A DNA stretch of 64,000 bases from Vombatus ursinus (GCF_900497805.2 NW_020954569.1:20618774-20682773), one strand, 5' to 3'. Shown: positions 24,719 to 35,607, counted from the first letter of the stretch. Numbers and translations are program-made. Notes: generated by a model from the letters alone, not told the origin.

Positions 24719-26870
24719 TTTTTTTAAAATTTTTTTAATTTGGTATTTTATTTTTTCCTCAGTTACATGTAAAAAACAATTTTTAATATTTGTTCTTAAA
24801 ATTTTGAGTTCCAAATTCTATGCCTTCCTCCCTTCCCACCCACCCTCATTGAGAAAGCAAGCAATTCAATATAGGTTATACATGTGTAGTCATGCAAAAC
24901 ACTTTCATAATAGTCATGTTGTGAACGATTAACTATATTTCCCTCCATCCTATTCTTTCCTTTCACCTTGTCCCTCTTCAGAGGTGTTTGTTTCTGATTA
25001 TCCCCTCCCAATCTTCCCTCCCTTCTATCATGTCTGCTCCTTTTATCCCTTTTTATCCCACTTTCCTGTAGGATAATATAGATTTATATACTCAATTGAG
25101 TGTGCATATTATTCTCTCTTTAAGCCAATTCTTATGAGACTAAGGCTCATTCATTCCCTCTCACTTCCCTCCTCTTCTCCTCCACTTTAAAAGTTTTTCT
25201 TGCCTCTTTTATGTGAGATAATTTTCCCCATTCTACCTCTCCCTTTCTCTTTTTCCCAATACATTCCTCTCTCAGCACTTAATTTTATTTTTTAGATATC
25301 ATTCCTTTACATTCAACTCATACCTGTGCCCTCTGTCCATATATACTCCTTCTAGCTACCCTAATAATGAGAAAGATCTTCTGAGTTACAATTATCTTTC
25401 CATGAGGAATATAAACAGTTTAACTTTAACAAATCCCTTGTGATTTCTCTTTCCTGTTTACCTTTCCATGCTTCTCTTGAGTCTTGTATTTGAAAGTCAA
25501 ATTTTCTATTTAGCTCTGGTCTTTTCTCAAGAATGCATGAAATTCCTCTATCTCATTTAATATTAATTTATTCCCTTCATCGATTATTCTCAGTTTTGCT
25601 GGTAGGTGATGCTTGGTTCTATTTCTACCTCCTTTGACCTCTGGAATATCATATTCCAAAACCTCTGATCCTTTAATGTAGAAGCTGCTAAATCTCATGC
25701 TATCCTGATTGCATTTCCATAGTAATTGAATTGTTTCTTTCTGGCTGTTTGCAGTATTGTCTCCTTGATCTGGAAACCCTGGAATTTGGTTATAATATTC
25801 CTGGGAGTTTTCATTTTGGCATCTTGTTCAAGAGGTGATTGGTGGATTCTTTCAATTTCTATTTTATCCTCTGGTTCTAGAATATCAGAGCAGTTTTCCT
25901 TGATAATTTCTTGAGAGATGTTGTCTAGGCTTTTTTTTGGATCATAGTTTTCAGGGAGTTCAATAATTTTTAAATTATCTCTCTTGGATCTATTTTCCAG
26001 GTCAGTTGTCTTTCCAATGAAATATTTCACATTGTCTTCTATTTTTTTTCATTCTTTTGATTTTGTTTTATAATTTCTTGATTTCTCATAGAGTTATTAC
26101 CTTTCATTTGTCCATTCTAATTTTTAAGGAATTATTCTCTTCAGTGAGCTTTTGGACCTCCTTTTCCGTTTGACCAATTCTGCTTTTTAAAGACATTTTT
26201 CTCCCCATTAGCTTTTTGGACCTCTTTTGCCATTTGGTCTAGTTTTGGTCCTCCTCACCCTAGGACTGCTACCCAGATCCAAGTATGGGCAAAGCAACAG
26301 AGTCCTTCCTCAGTGCTAGCAAAGAGATCCCTGTAATCTCTTTCTAACAAGTTAGTTGTTCAATCATCTTACCATCTATGGACTGAGAGCTCCAGAAATA
26401 GCCACTGCCACTGCTGATTCTGTCACTCCCAAGGTTGTTTCTGGTTTGCTGGGGCTGGGATTGAGCTGGTGTGGTCTGCACTGGACTGCACTCCTCCTTC
26501 ACCATAGTCAGACAGACCTTTCCTGCTGACCTTGTAGGCTGTCTTTGGTGTCTGTGGGCTGAGAAATATGGAAACTGCCACTGCTGCCAGTGATTCAGTC
26601 CCCTGATCCCTGATCCAGGTTTGCTAAGGCCTGATCTTTCTTGGCACAGCCTGTGTTGGATTGCACTCTTCTCTCAGTGCAACAGACCTTTCCTGTCCAC
26701 CTTCCAGGTTGTCTTGGGCGGGAAATTTGTTTTACTCTGTCTTTTTGTGGGTTCTGTTGCTCTAGAATTTGTTTAGACTCATTCTTTAAAGGTATTTGAA
26801 AGTGATTGGGGGAGAGTACAGGGGAGTTCTTGCCTTAACTCTTGGCTCCATGCCCTCCCCCCAGGCAACC
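24719..26870 (-). mobile_element. HAL1-type (ORF1-only) L1 insertion, 2,152 bp, with target-site duplication
   Basis: It is bounded by an exact 14-bp duplication, 'tataatacaatttc', at 24705-24718 and 26871-26884. The 5' end (26870 downward) has the L1-like start 'gggggagggcatggagccaag'. A 5'UTR follows with two about 170-bp related units near 26480-26720. ORF1 relics lie at 26030-25510: a coiled-coil/RRM region (reading 'ENRSKRDNLKIIELPENYD') and the C-terminal domain ('HLPAKLRI...EEFHAFLRK'), in broken frames. Compared with the copy at 51.4 kb it lacks about 500 bp around the ORF1 start. There is no ORF2: the 3'UTR follows ORF1 directly. The 3' end is T-rich on the plus strand. Confidence 0.85.
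24830..24845 (-). other. G-quadruplex-capable tract in the HAL1 3'UTR
   Basis: On the minus strand it reads GGG-T-GGG-T-GGG-AA-GGG, just before the conserved 'tttggaactcaaaattt' 3' terminal sequence. It matches the position of the tract at 53923 in the other copy. Confidence 0.7.
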
Positions 26871-27034
26871 TATAATACAATTTCATAGTGATGACATTTG
26901 GTAATGGGTAGAAGGCAATAAGACAAACTCTTCCTTCTCTCTAGAAAGGCTTCTTCTCCCAAGTTCCTCATGGTTCACTCTTATGAACTCTCTTATGGGT
27001 AATTTTCACACCTTGCTTTAATTGTATGCGTAAC

Positions 27035-27142
27035 TTATCTCTCTTAACAATTTATAAATACCTTGAAAGCAGGGAAAATATTTCTTCAGGTTTACATCTT
27101 TCCCAGAATGTAGGCATTCAGTAAATATTTATTGCATTAATT
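27035..27142 (+). repeat. L2 LINE 3' tail
   Basis: 'ataaataccttgaaagcagg', 'tctttcccagaatgtaggc' and 'attcagtaaatatttattgc' follow the L2 terminus. Confidence 0.7.
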
Positions 27143-27416
27143 AATTAATTACTAAATATGAATTACTATGAGATGCAGCTAAGATGGGGAGAAAACACTT
27201 CCTCCCTCCTCCCATTCCCTGGGTTCCTTAAAACAATATTTCAGTTTACAGATAGCATGATTTCACAGTAATTCACTTTCTCTTCTGATAATATTTATTA
27301 AGACAAAAACAACAAGTTTTCCTATTAAAAATATCACTGGACACAGGCATGGAAAAAAAAGAGTAGAATGTGAAATATATGTAATATAAAACAAAGTTGT
27401 AAGAAGAATTTGATCA

Positions 27417-27464
27417 TCACATAATAATTATTTTCTGAGGTCACATAATAATTATTTTCTGAGG
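27417..27464. repeat. perfect 24-bp tandem duplication
   Basis: Two identical 24-bp units, 27417-27440 and 27441-27464, both beginning tcacataataatta and ending ttttctgagg. The identity points to a recent duplication or slippage. Confidence 0.95.
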
Positions 27465-28043
27465 TCACACATGATTAGTGAGATTTAGGCACCAAAATAA
27501 AGTAGAAATAAGAATAGGTGTGACTCTGATCAAGAGTAGTATCTATAAGTAGATAGTTTGATTTTCTGTTCAGTTTAACTCTAAGGGGATGAGAACCATG
27601 TCATTCCTAAACTTTATCTCTCTCTCTGCACCTAGAAGAGTAGATTGAATTGAGTTTGTCATTATGATTTTTGTTTCCTCTATGCTGTCTGGTATAGTTT
27701 TAATCCAGTTGTTAAGATTAGGAGCTACATTTAAATTAATTGGTGCAGAATGCGTGACAAACACTCATCCTCAAAAAATACAGAAGTCCAACAAAAGATG
27801 TGTCCAATAATTACAACCTCACATTTTGACTATTTAATATAGAGCAGAAAAATGCTACAAAGAAACCTTAAGAAGAAGAATATTTGAGAAATGGGATACT
27901 GTAGTTGCCTGAAATTTTACTAGAAAGTCCTTTCTTTTTGAATACTTGCCATTAAAACTTATCCTAAAAGTGAATTACTATAAAATAATGTTATCTGAAA
28001 ACTGAAACATTGTTTCAAGGGATCCAGAGAAGGGTCTAGGATG

Positions 28044-28244
28044 GAAGGGTGGGAAACCTGTGGCTTTGAGGCCACATGTGCCTTTAGGTCATCAAGTGCA
28101 AACCTTTGACTGAATCCAAACTTCCCAGAACAAATCCCCTTAATAAAAGAATTTGTTCTGTAAAACTGGGACTCAGTCAATAGGCTGCACTCAAGGACCT
28201 AGAAGGCCACATGTGTCTTTGAGGTAACAGATTCCCTACCCCTG
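28044..28244. mobile_element. hAT-type MITE (fold-back element)
   Basis: About 201 bp, with long imperfect terminal inverted repeats. The left end, 'gaagggtgggaaacctgtgg ... aggccacatgtg', mirrors the right end, 'cacatgtgtctttgaggtaac ... ccctacccctg'. The centre reads 'gaacaaatccccttaataaaag'. Candidate 8-bp target duplication with two differences: ctaggatg (28036-28043) and gtagggtg (28245-28252), the size used by hAT elements. It has no coding capacity. The frame at 27959-28180 is a chance reading across it. Confidence 0.75.
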
Positions 28245-28278
28245 GTAGGGTGAGGGAAAGATGAAGTGTACTACAATT

Positions 28279-28378
28279 CTTGGATTTCTAGGACAGAACT
28301 GAACATAGAATGAAACCAAGGGTTATAATTTCCTGGGCTTGCCTCAAAGCACTATCAGAGGTTAGCATTACAATTTTA
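28279..28378 (+). repeat. direct repeat, copy A
   Basis: About 100 bp that recurs in the same orientation at 30274. The last 24 bp are identical apart from one base. It lies just right of the hAT MITE but outside its target duplication. Confidence 0.85.
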
Positions 28379-28479
28379 GTACCTTTTTTTTTTTAAACAG
28401 TATCCTTTTCTTTCATTGGTATAGAGAATTTCTGGTGAAGAATTTATTTCTACCAATGTAACTCATAGGTATCTACAGC

Positions 28480-28625
28480 ACTAAAAAATTGTCTGGAGGA
28501 ATTGAGAGGCTGAGTGACTTACCTAGGGTCATATAGAAGTAAGTATCAGAGGCTGGACCTGAACTCAGATCTTTTTCACTTTAATGCTACATCTCCAACC
28601 ACTCCACTAAATTGCACTTTCTTGA
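28480..28625 (-). repeat. MIR, antisense
   Basis: 'gagaggctgagtgacttacc', 'agggtcatatagaagtaag' and 'ctggacctgaactcagatc' are the antisense MIR/SINE core and 5' part. Confidence 0.75.
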
Positions 28626-28914
28626 CTACTACATATTATATATTGGGGACATAAATGTTTCTTTGGTATATGAGCATCCTCTAATGCCTTGTACTCTTAA
28701 TTAGCTTAGGATCTATGAACTTGATTTTTTTTATTTTAAAATATAGATAACTGTACTCCATCATTATTTTTTGTCTTTGTAATTCTATGTGTTTTATTTT
28801 ATGTATGTTTTATTTTATTTAAAATCCTCATTCTGAGAAGCGATCCTTAGGCTTCAATTGGCTTCCAAAGGGATCCATCACACTGACACAACAAAGATTA
28901 AAAATCCCCCTCTC

Positions 28915-29002
28915 TATATATAGATAAATAGAGATAGAGATATACACATATATATATATATATACATATGTAGTGATATACACCTATATACACACATATA
29001 TC
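28915..29002. repeat. (TA)n/(CATA)n microsatellite
   Basis: Interrupted tatata, gagata and cacatata runs. Confidence 0.9.
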
Positions 29003-29004
29003 AG

Positions 29005-30270
29005 TTATCATTATAACCCAATGTGAAGGTAAATATAGAAAGAAAAGATAGTCAGTTGGACTGATGTGGGGGAGTAACTTAGAATTATTATTGTGAATTC
29101 ATTTTTAATGTGCCCTTGATAGGAGCTGGCTTTCTTATGATTTGCCTTTGTGTCAAAGGGGGAAAGGGGTAAAAACAAAAAAAAATACTAATCTATTGAA
29201 AATTTCCCATGTTAATATTACTTAATAAATCAGTTATATTTTTATCCTTTATCTGTGAGCAGAGTACCACTGAAGCAATAGAGTAAGAGACTTCTGACCA
29301 GTCTGAAAAATGTAGTGTGCTTATAAGGAAAAATAAACCAACTGCCTGATTTTTAAAATCCAATGGTCATGGAATGAAGACTCAGTTTATGAAACAGAAT
29401 ATAATCTTCCATTAACATAGGTCCAATTCTCATACCTCTTCTATTTCCTTTATACAGTTACTCCTTGGGCAGAAAATCATTCCATTCATAGACCTTCATC
29501 TACCAGTAGCTATAAGGGATATGACATACACATTCTCATCACCAGCCCTCATCTGTAACTTCGCATACCCACACTCAAGGCTTGTACTGTCCTAAGATGA
29601 CTTCTATTTGGATGTCTCTCCAATAAACTGCATCCGTGTACTTACAAACATTACAAAAGACAATTGTTTTTCAACAATGCTTCACAGACTAATCCAATCT
29701 GACACTGCTTATGGTCACTCACAACTTCTAAAACTTGTTAGCTATGAGTGGCTGTGGATAGGTTTTGTATCCATTTTTATTGGTACTGTCTCACACAGAA
29801 AGAGCATGTCTTCAACAAATTCAGTTCAACAAGCACTTATAAAGTACTTTCTGTGTCTTCTTCTTTCTTAACTACTCTCCAAAAATACCATCACCACCTA
29901 GTAAAAAGATTAAATAATCCTTTTTTCTTTGCATGTATGCTTGATGCTAGTGGGAAAGACTTTTTAAGCTATGAGCATTATAATGACACCTTAGTAACAG
30001 ATTAAATAAAAAATGGACAAGAAAGACAATTGTGCATTTATTTTATCTTTTTGCCGATTACACAAAAGGCCTTTTAAAATTCAAAACTAGTATATTTATT
30101 TTAGTGGTACTCTTGTAAGTTGATGAAGCTTTAAATAACAAATAATTGGGGGGGAAAAAAAGCATGGTTTTATTGCAGTTCCTATCCCAATTGCTGTATT
30201 GTAAGATAAGAAGTTGCTAAGTTGTCTTTAGGTTCAGTTTCTCTATTTAAAACATTTTAAGAGTGTAATA
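29005..30270. other. unassigned AT-rich DNA
   Basis: No recognised repeat. Two overlapping frames (29608-29871, 29748-30005) show no known domain and no splice context, and I do not regard them as genes. Confidence 0.4.
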
Positions 30271-30273
30271 TCT

Positions 30274-30372
30274 CTTGAATTTCCAGGACAAAACTAAGCA
30301 TGGAACAAACCTAGGGCTACAATTTTCCAGGCTTGCCTTAAAGTACTATCAGAGGTTAGCATTACAATTTTA
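30274..30372 (+). repeat. direct repeat, copy B
   Basis: By-eye alignment gives roughly 85% identity to 28279-28378, best over 'tatcagaggttagcattaca'. Flanks on both sides are unrelated to those of copy A. Confidence 0.85.
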
Positions 30373-30782
30373 TCTTTGCTCTTTCTATAGTCTATCTGAC
30401 ATCAATCGCATGTTGAATGTTTTGTGTCACTCTCTAAAATGATTCTTACAACTCTTAGGATAATGTAAGAAGGAATTCAGCCTTAGCAATGTCTATTCTT
30501 TAAATTCCAGAGATTAGTTCAGTAATAAATTCTGCTCACTGACACAGTGTCCACTTTTAGAGGTAATCTTTGACATAAAAAGCACCTTCTCACAACCTGA
30601 TCTTCCATAAGTAAGGAATTCTTCAATGCTTTATTTTGGTTTTTCTTTTCAACCTCAGATCACAAGAGAGAGCCAAAATTGCTGTCATTTAGCATTTCCA
30701 AGGGTGAAAAAGTATTGGCATTTTTCAGATTAGGAAACTTCTGGCAACTGTAACTGTAGGAGGAATTCTTTCAGCCTCTACC

Positions 30783-30832
30783 ACAAAAAAAAAAAAGAAA
30801 AGAAAAGAAAAAGAAAAAGAAAAAAAGAAAGG
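30783..30832. repeat. (AAAAG)n low-complexity tract
   Basis: An A-rich run with periodic G. It may be the tail of an unrecognised retroposon, but no body was identified. Confidence 0.85.
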
Positions 30833-30834
30833 TA

Positions 30835-31900
30835 AGCATTTAAATCTAGACATCATACAAAAAGTACCCTACTTAAGCATGAAGCTGCATGATGTTGTGC
30901 ACCTAGAACTGCATCATAGCGTTGATCCATGTGTGTTACTCTGTGGCCAAAGGACATAAAAGATGGCACATTCAAGCTATTTCTGTTCCTTGTCTTTCTG
31001 AGAGTTTGTATCCAAATCTCAATCCCCCTATCTGATTTCAAAGATCTCATTTACCAAAAAGATATACATTTATTCATACATAAAAAATAGATGTATACAT
31101 ATATACATATGTGTGTAAGTGTGTGTATAATTTCAGGGAGTACTTTTTTATACAACTAGAAAGAATATTGCTTCAAGAGTTGATTGTTTGATTTTCTATT
31201 TGATCTTCTGCTAGGGCCACAAATTAAATTTTCTCCTTCCAGGAATAAAATCTCCTAAGTATACTGTTTGCCTTTTCAAACAATTCAGAGTAAACACATC
31301 TAGACAATTTTAAATATTTGTGATCAATAATAATAACAATAACAATAAAAACATATATGTGTATATGTAGATATAGATACAGTAGTGTTATTTTTTGAGG
31401 GGTGGGAGTAAGTGATAAATAGTGCATTTTTTTAATCTTTATTTTACATCTGAAAAAAAAAATAAACAGAAATTCAGAGCGTTGAAGAAACTTATTCAGG
31501 CCACAGCAAGTTAAAGAATATTCCTTACCATCTCTCCTCAGCTATGATAACTCTTTTATACTTATAATTAGATTTACTCTCCAGTGCTTAAGCTTCTTAA
31601 CCTGGTTACCTTCAGTTGATTGTTCTAAGCACACTATCCCATGACACAACATTTTACAGGGTGGAAAGGAGGTTCTTTGTTATTCTCTAATTTTCCTAAC
31701 AGGGGTAAACCCTGTTCTGTGATTGCATTTTGAATAGTCTCAGATACATATTTATGAAGTAACTTAAAACCTAATGCACTTGAGTATGGACGCTGGTTGG
31801 AGAGACAGCATTAAGGAAAGTTCAGCTTTTGGCATCAATTTTGCATACAGTCAAGCAGTGCTAACACTGTTATCTGAGGTGGTAGAAATTATACACAGTT
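30835..31900. other. unassigned AT-rich DNA
   Basis: Contains a short (aat)n/(aac)n and (atat) stretch near 31320-31385. Otherwise nothing was recognised. Confidence 0.4.
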
Positions 31901-32003
31901 ACAATTTATGTTAGGGTAATGTCGAGGTGAGGTGATCATTTGTGTATGTGTGTGTTGGCGGTAGAGCTGCACAAGCAGGGTAGGTTAGAAAGCCTATGCA
32001 GTT

Positions 32004-32029
32004 GCTTTACATCTTTATAGATGTAAAGC
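32004..32029. other. perfect 11-bp inverted repeat with 4-nt loop
   Basis: Arms gctttacatct (32004-32014) and agatgtaaagc (32019-32029) flank ttat. It lies about 0.7 kb upstream of the CpG-rich block. It could be a hairpin or a palindromic factor-binding site, and the function is unknown. Confidence 0.85.
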
Positions 32030-32168
32030 TGGGAGCTGGGGGGAGGGGGAGAGAAGGGAGTGATCTATATCCTGCAAACCCTTGGCTGCCCTGGCTAGAT
32101 TGGAGCACGGCATTAAAGGACATCATTCAAGCTAAATCTCAGTGCCACCACCAGACTATGGATCACTG

Positions 32169-32444
32169 ATGAATGAGCCAGCAGGTGAATGTTTAGCAGG
32201 CTGTGACGACTTTGCACTGAAATATGAAAATTTATTACCAGTTTGCCACATCACTGCCTCTGTGCCTGCTTCCCCTGTTCCTTCCGTGTGCGCACTCCCA
32301 CTGCATCTGACAGCCAAACCCCTTCTTACCCCTGCCTTCCCTCCTCCACAAGGGATTGATGGACTAACTGTCACGGAGTCCTGGCTGTCATTTTTCAAGA
32401 GCTGTAGTCCTACAGGGTCCTTCTGGCAGAGACGCCGCTGTTAG
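32169..32444 (+). other. 91-codon open frame upstream of the CpG block, status uncertain
   Basis: From ATG at 32169 to TAG at 32442-32444, starting MNEPAGECLAGCDDFALKYE and continuing Pro/Ser/Leu-rich to a basic end (WQRRRC). The frame stays open upstream to 32142 without another ATG. An overlapping 80-codon frame lies on the other strand. I recognise no domain. It may be a chance ORF in unusual, GC-richer sequence, an alternative first exon or a small protein. Codon-level conservation would decide. Confidence 0.2.
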
Positions 32445-32639
32445 ACAAGAATTGCTTTTAATATTATTATCATTAACCATGCTTCCTACCACATGACCTT
32501 GCTGAGAGGGTTAAAGAGGACCTGCGCCCTGGTGTTGTAGAATGCGCTCTACCCCAAAAGTGCTTGAGATGGAAAAAAACAACGGGGCAGGAGGGAAAGG
32601 GAGTAAAGGAGAGAGAGAGGAAGGGAGAGAGAGAGAGAG

Positions 32640-32760
32640 ACAGGGAGAGGAGAAGAGAAGAGAGAAACGAATCAGGCAGACAGGCGGTGCCAGCCAATCA
32701 GAGGCGCGCTCCCGAGCTGCAGAAGCAGTGCATCTGAGCCGAGGGGTTTGGAGGTACCCG
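32640..32760 (+). promoter_or_regulatory. putative CpG-rich promoter
   Basis: The region around 32690-32820 has about a dozen CpGs in about 170 bp, while CpG is nearly absent elsewhere in the window. A CCAAT box (ccaatcag, 32694-32701) is followed at once by GC-rich 'gaggcgcgctcccgagctgc'. A purine-rich tract (32575-32665) lies upstream, and no TATA box was seen. The combination suggests a TATA-less CpG-type vertebrate promoter firing on the plus strand. The gene is not identified. Confidence 0.5.
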
Positions 32761-32884
32761 AGCCGGAGTCGGGTGGCTCTCTGAGGATTGGGAGCAGCTG
32801 TGCGGTGCTGTGAGCACTGAGAAAGTCCCCCTTTGCTTCTTGTAAATTAAGTTCCTTGTCACCAGTTAGGGCAAGTCAGCCAAG
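32740..32884 (+). other. putative non-coding first exon
   Basis: The GC-rich sequence downstream of the CCAAT box runs to 'agtcagccaag|gtaagg'. This is a near-consensus 5' splice donor with GT at 32885-32886, right where base composition drops back to AT-rich. The start near 32740 is a guess from CCAAT-box spacing. No long ORF starts in the exon, so it would be 5'UTR. I could not name the gene or find a downstream exon in the next 31 kb. Confidence 0.4.
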
Positions 32885-34060
32885 GTAAGGCTTATATGAA
32901 TGGCACTTTAATCTATGGTAGCATTAAGATTTTTGGTACAGTGGGGCTGCTAACCCAGTACAATCAGAGTAAATAATAATCATAATCATAATAATATTTT
33001 GTGGAATCTTCCTGTAGCTGGGGTTTCACAACCTCTGATTGTTTATCTTGAAAGTTGTGTCTAATGCCGTTAAGCCTTATCCTCATTGCTGTTGTAACAT
33101 TTTTGTTTGCCTATCTAGGGATGTTGCAATAGAGCCAGGCTACAGATTAAAAGTCTAAGAGTACAGCTGTCTTTTCTGTATATTTTAATCTGTGAATGTG
33201 TTAATATTGGCTCTGCTCTGGAGTAAGTTGGGAGGATACTGCGCAGGCAGGCACATTTTAATAGTAGGTGCATCCAAATAGACTCTCACTTATGGATGTG
33301 TATTAAAATGAGCAAAACCAGTGTAAAGATGAAAAGCAAACATTAAACTCCAGATTTTGCTAGTGGTTTTTAATCACTGCCTTTCCAGGAGCTGTGAAAT
33401 TTCATGATATCTGAACACTGAAACTGCGTTAGAGCAGTTTTTTTTTCCCAAGGAATGCCTCCGTAACTGCTTATTAAGCCTTAAGATGAAACTTTTACTT
33501 CTTGAAAAGGGCACTATAAATGATGCATGAAAAGAAATTAGCCTGCCTCCTGTAGTCAGCTCCCCCCTCCTTAACATTAGAGGATGTTTACTCTTTTATT
33601 AGCATTAATTTATTTCCCCTACTTCAACTTCCTAAACTGGTGAAAGAAGAATGTGTAGTACAGCATTTTAATAAGCATGCAGTTCAGAACGATTGCTTCT
33701 CTGTTTCATATTTTGAACGCAGAAGGATAAAATTGCACAGTGTGTGTGGTGTGTGCATGTGTGCCCCGTGTCAGTGCTTACAAATTCATGTGTGTGAAAT
33801 GAAGCCAGAAAAGGAACTTAAATGTAACAGGTGTAAAGAAATTGAAATGGAATTCCCTAAAGTAGACTTTGAATTATGCTAGGTCTGACTTCCTTAATTT
33901 TTATTAAAGTTCTTGCTGTCATAAATGAACTTGCAGCCTAATTGACAGTAAATTCTTCTTTCTGACACACTTTTCTACCCCCCATCAAAAGGAAATACAA
34001 AAACCCAAAGTAATATAATCATTGTCTTTATTTACTTTAGGTGATGGCATCACTGCCTCT
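32885..34060 (+). other. repeat-free, conserved-looking intron start
   Basis: About 1.2 kb free of recognisable SINE/LINE. It has homeodomain-like TAAT motifs ('ttattagcattaatttattt', 'cctaattgacagtaaattc'). Low repeat density beside a CpG promoter is typical of conserved non-coding sequence near developmental genes; this is inference. The 80-codon frame at 33640-33882 (Cys-rich MCAPCQCLQIHVCEMKPEK) has no known domain. Confidence 0.3.
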
Positions 34061-34644
34061 TGTTATGCAGCTTAGACAACTACAGCTCCCGGCTGTTTTC
34101 AAACCTTTTTTTTTTTATAATTCTGGAATAATTGAGAGATTTCTGAAAACATCAAGCTTTCATTCTGTAATAATAATTATCTGTGACAGATCTCTGTATT
34201 GCCAGAGAAAATATAATATTTTAGGGCTTGGGATATAGTTTAGATCTCACTTTGGGAAAAGATTGGCATGATACCATTTTAAAATTCATTTCCATTTCTT
34301 ACCATCATGATTTGACCACCAATAATAATTCCATTATCTTCCATTTTCTGTTGATGTCTTCTAATTCAAGCTTCCTTGGCAATTAATTTTTACTATTCAC
34401 ATAGCAGATCAGTGTGTTTATCTCTCTTTCATGAGACATGAGACCAAGTAGCATGTAAACATACCAAGAAATATTTTTGATGCAATATTCTGGAGGTTTC
34501 TAAATTGAAAAAATTAGAAAGCAATTCTGAAAAATAGTACTGATATATTAGACCCCCTTTCCCATCCCTCTACATCCTAAATAGTATTATAGAATGACTC
34601 TGCTCTTTCTTGGTGTTTTCTTTCCTTCTTTATATAATCACTTA

Positions 34645-34845
34645 CTTAGGGCTTTGTATGTGCTCAGTGATGTTTTAGGTATTATGGAAGATGCAAAAAA
34701 GAAAACTTTGCATTTCTTGCCCTCATGGAGCTTATTGTAGAGTAGGGAAAACAACACATATACCTTGTGTATATTTATGTTACTACGCTGTAACTTAGCA
34801 TAGTGTTTGGAACATAGTACCTAATAAATGATTGTTGACTTGTCC
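34645..34845 (+). repeat. dispersed repeat of the 10164 type followed by an L2 tail
   Basis: 'gctcagtgatgttttaggta', 'cttgccctcatggagcttatt' and 'agtagggaaaacaacacata' match the uncertain family. 'acttagcatagtgtttggaac' and 'ctaataaatgattgttgac' then give an L2/MIR type terminus. Confidence 0.5.
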
Positions 34846-35576
34846 AAATGCATGGTTAAAATATGACAGCTCAAAGAAGAGGTATAAGCAATGTGTGTTG
34901 CGGAGGAAGGAGAGATTTTTTTTTTTCTAAATGGAGGTGGGGAATAGAGAAGGATTTATGGAAGTGATGGTATGGCAATTCTGATACAATGAGAGTCAAC
35001 TGAAAACAGTATAAAAGACAAGAAGAACAACTAGTAATAGACAGAAAACACAAGATTAACTATCTACCTTAGATTTCTATATAATTGGAATTGATCTTGG
35101 AAAGCAGAACCAATAATGCTTCAATACTTCAAGTAATCATTGGTATGCATGTTCTTTTCAATGATGCAGATCATGACCTCTCTACATGGTAGACAACAGT
35201 ATTTAAGAGTTTCTGTTTTACAAATCATTTTTTCTGTGGTCAGTCTAGTGATGAATTTCTCTTAACATATCTGGACAATTAGTCCTATTGTAAGTGTACA
35301 TATTCAAAGCCATTCTAATTTATATATACCTGACCAAGCTTATGTTTCAGTGACGCAATGTTAAAAGAAATTCAGGGTTATCATCATTCCATGATGAGGC
35401 AATGGAAAAAGACTTTGTAGAGGATAGTTAGTATTACTCAGTATTTGAGGGTTATCCAAAAGGTTGAATAAATTTGGAATGGCAAAGTTCCTAATGACTA
35501 AAAAATATAGAAGTTTGTAAGGTAGGAAAAAGGAAGAAAAGTTGTATTTATACAGCACTTTAAAATTTAAAATCAT

Positions 35577-35577
<1 letters not shown>

Positions 35578-35607
<30 letters not shown>

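Noticed and set aside
25726-25914. 62-codon plus-strand hydrophobic frame
   Set aside because: It is antisense to L1 ORF1 of the minus-strand HAL1 element.
27417-27464. possible CRISPR-like repeat
   Set aside because: There are only two directly adjacent units without spacers, in a vertebrate genome.
32542-32784. 80-codon Glu/Arg/Gly-rich frame over the promoter region
   Set aside because: It is mostly a translated purine-rich tract next to the CCAAT box, with no domain.
33640-33882. 80-codon Cys-containing frame (possible zinc-binding protein)
   Set aside because: Cys spacing fits no known finger, part of it is a (TG)n-like stretch, and there is no splice or start context.
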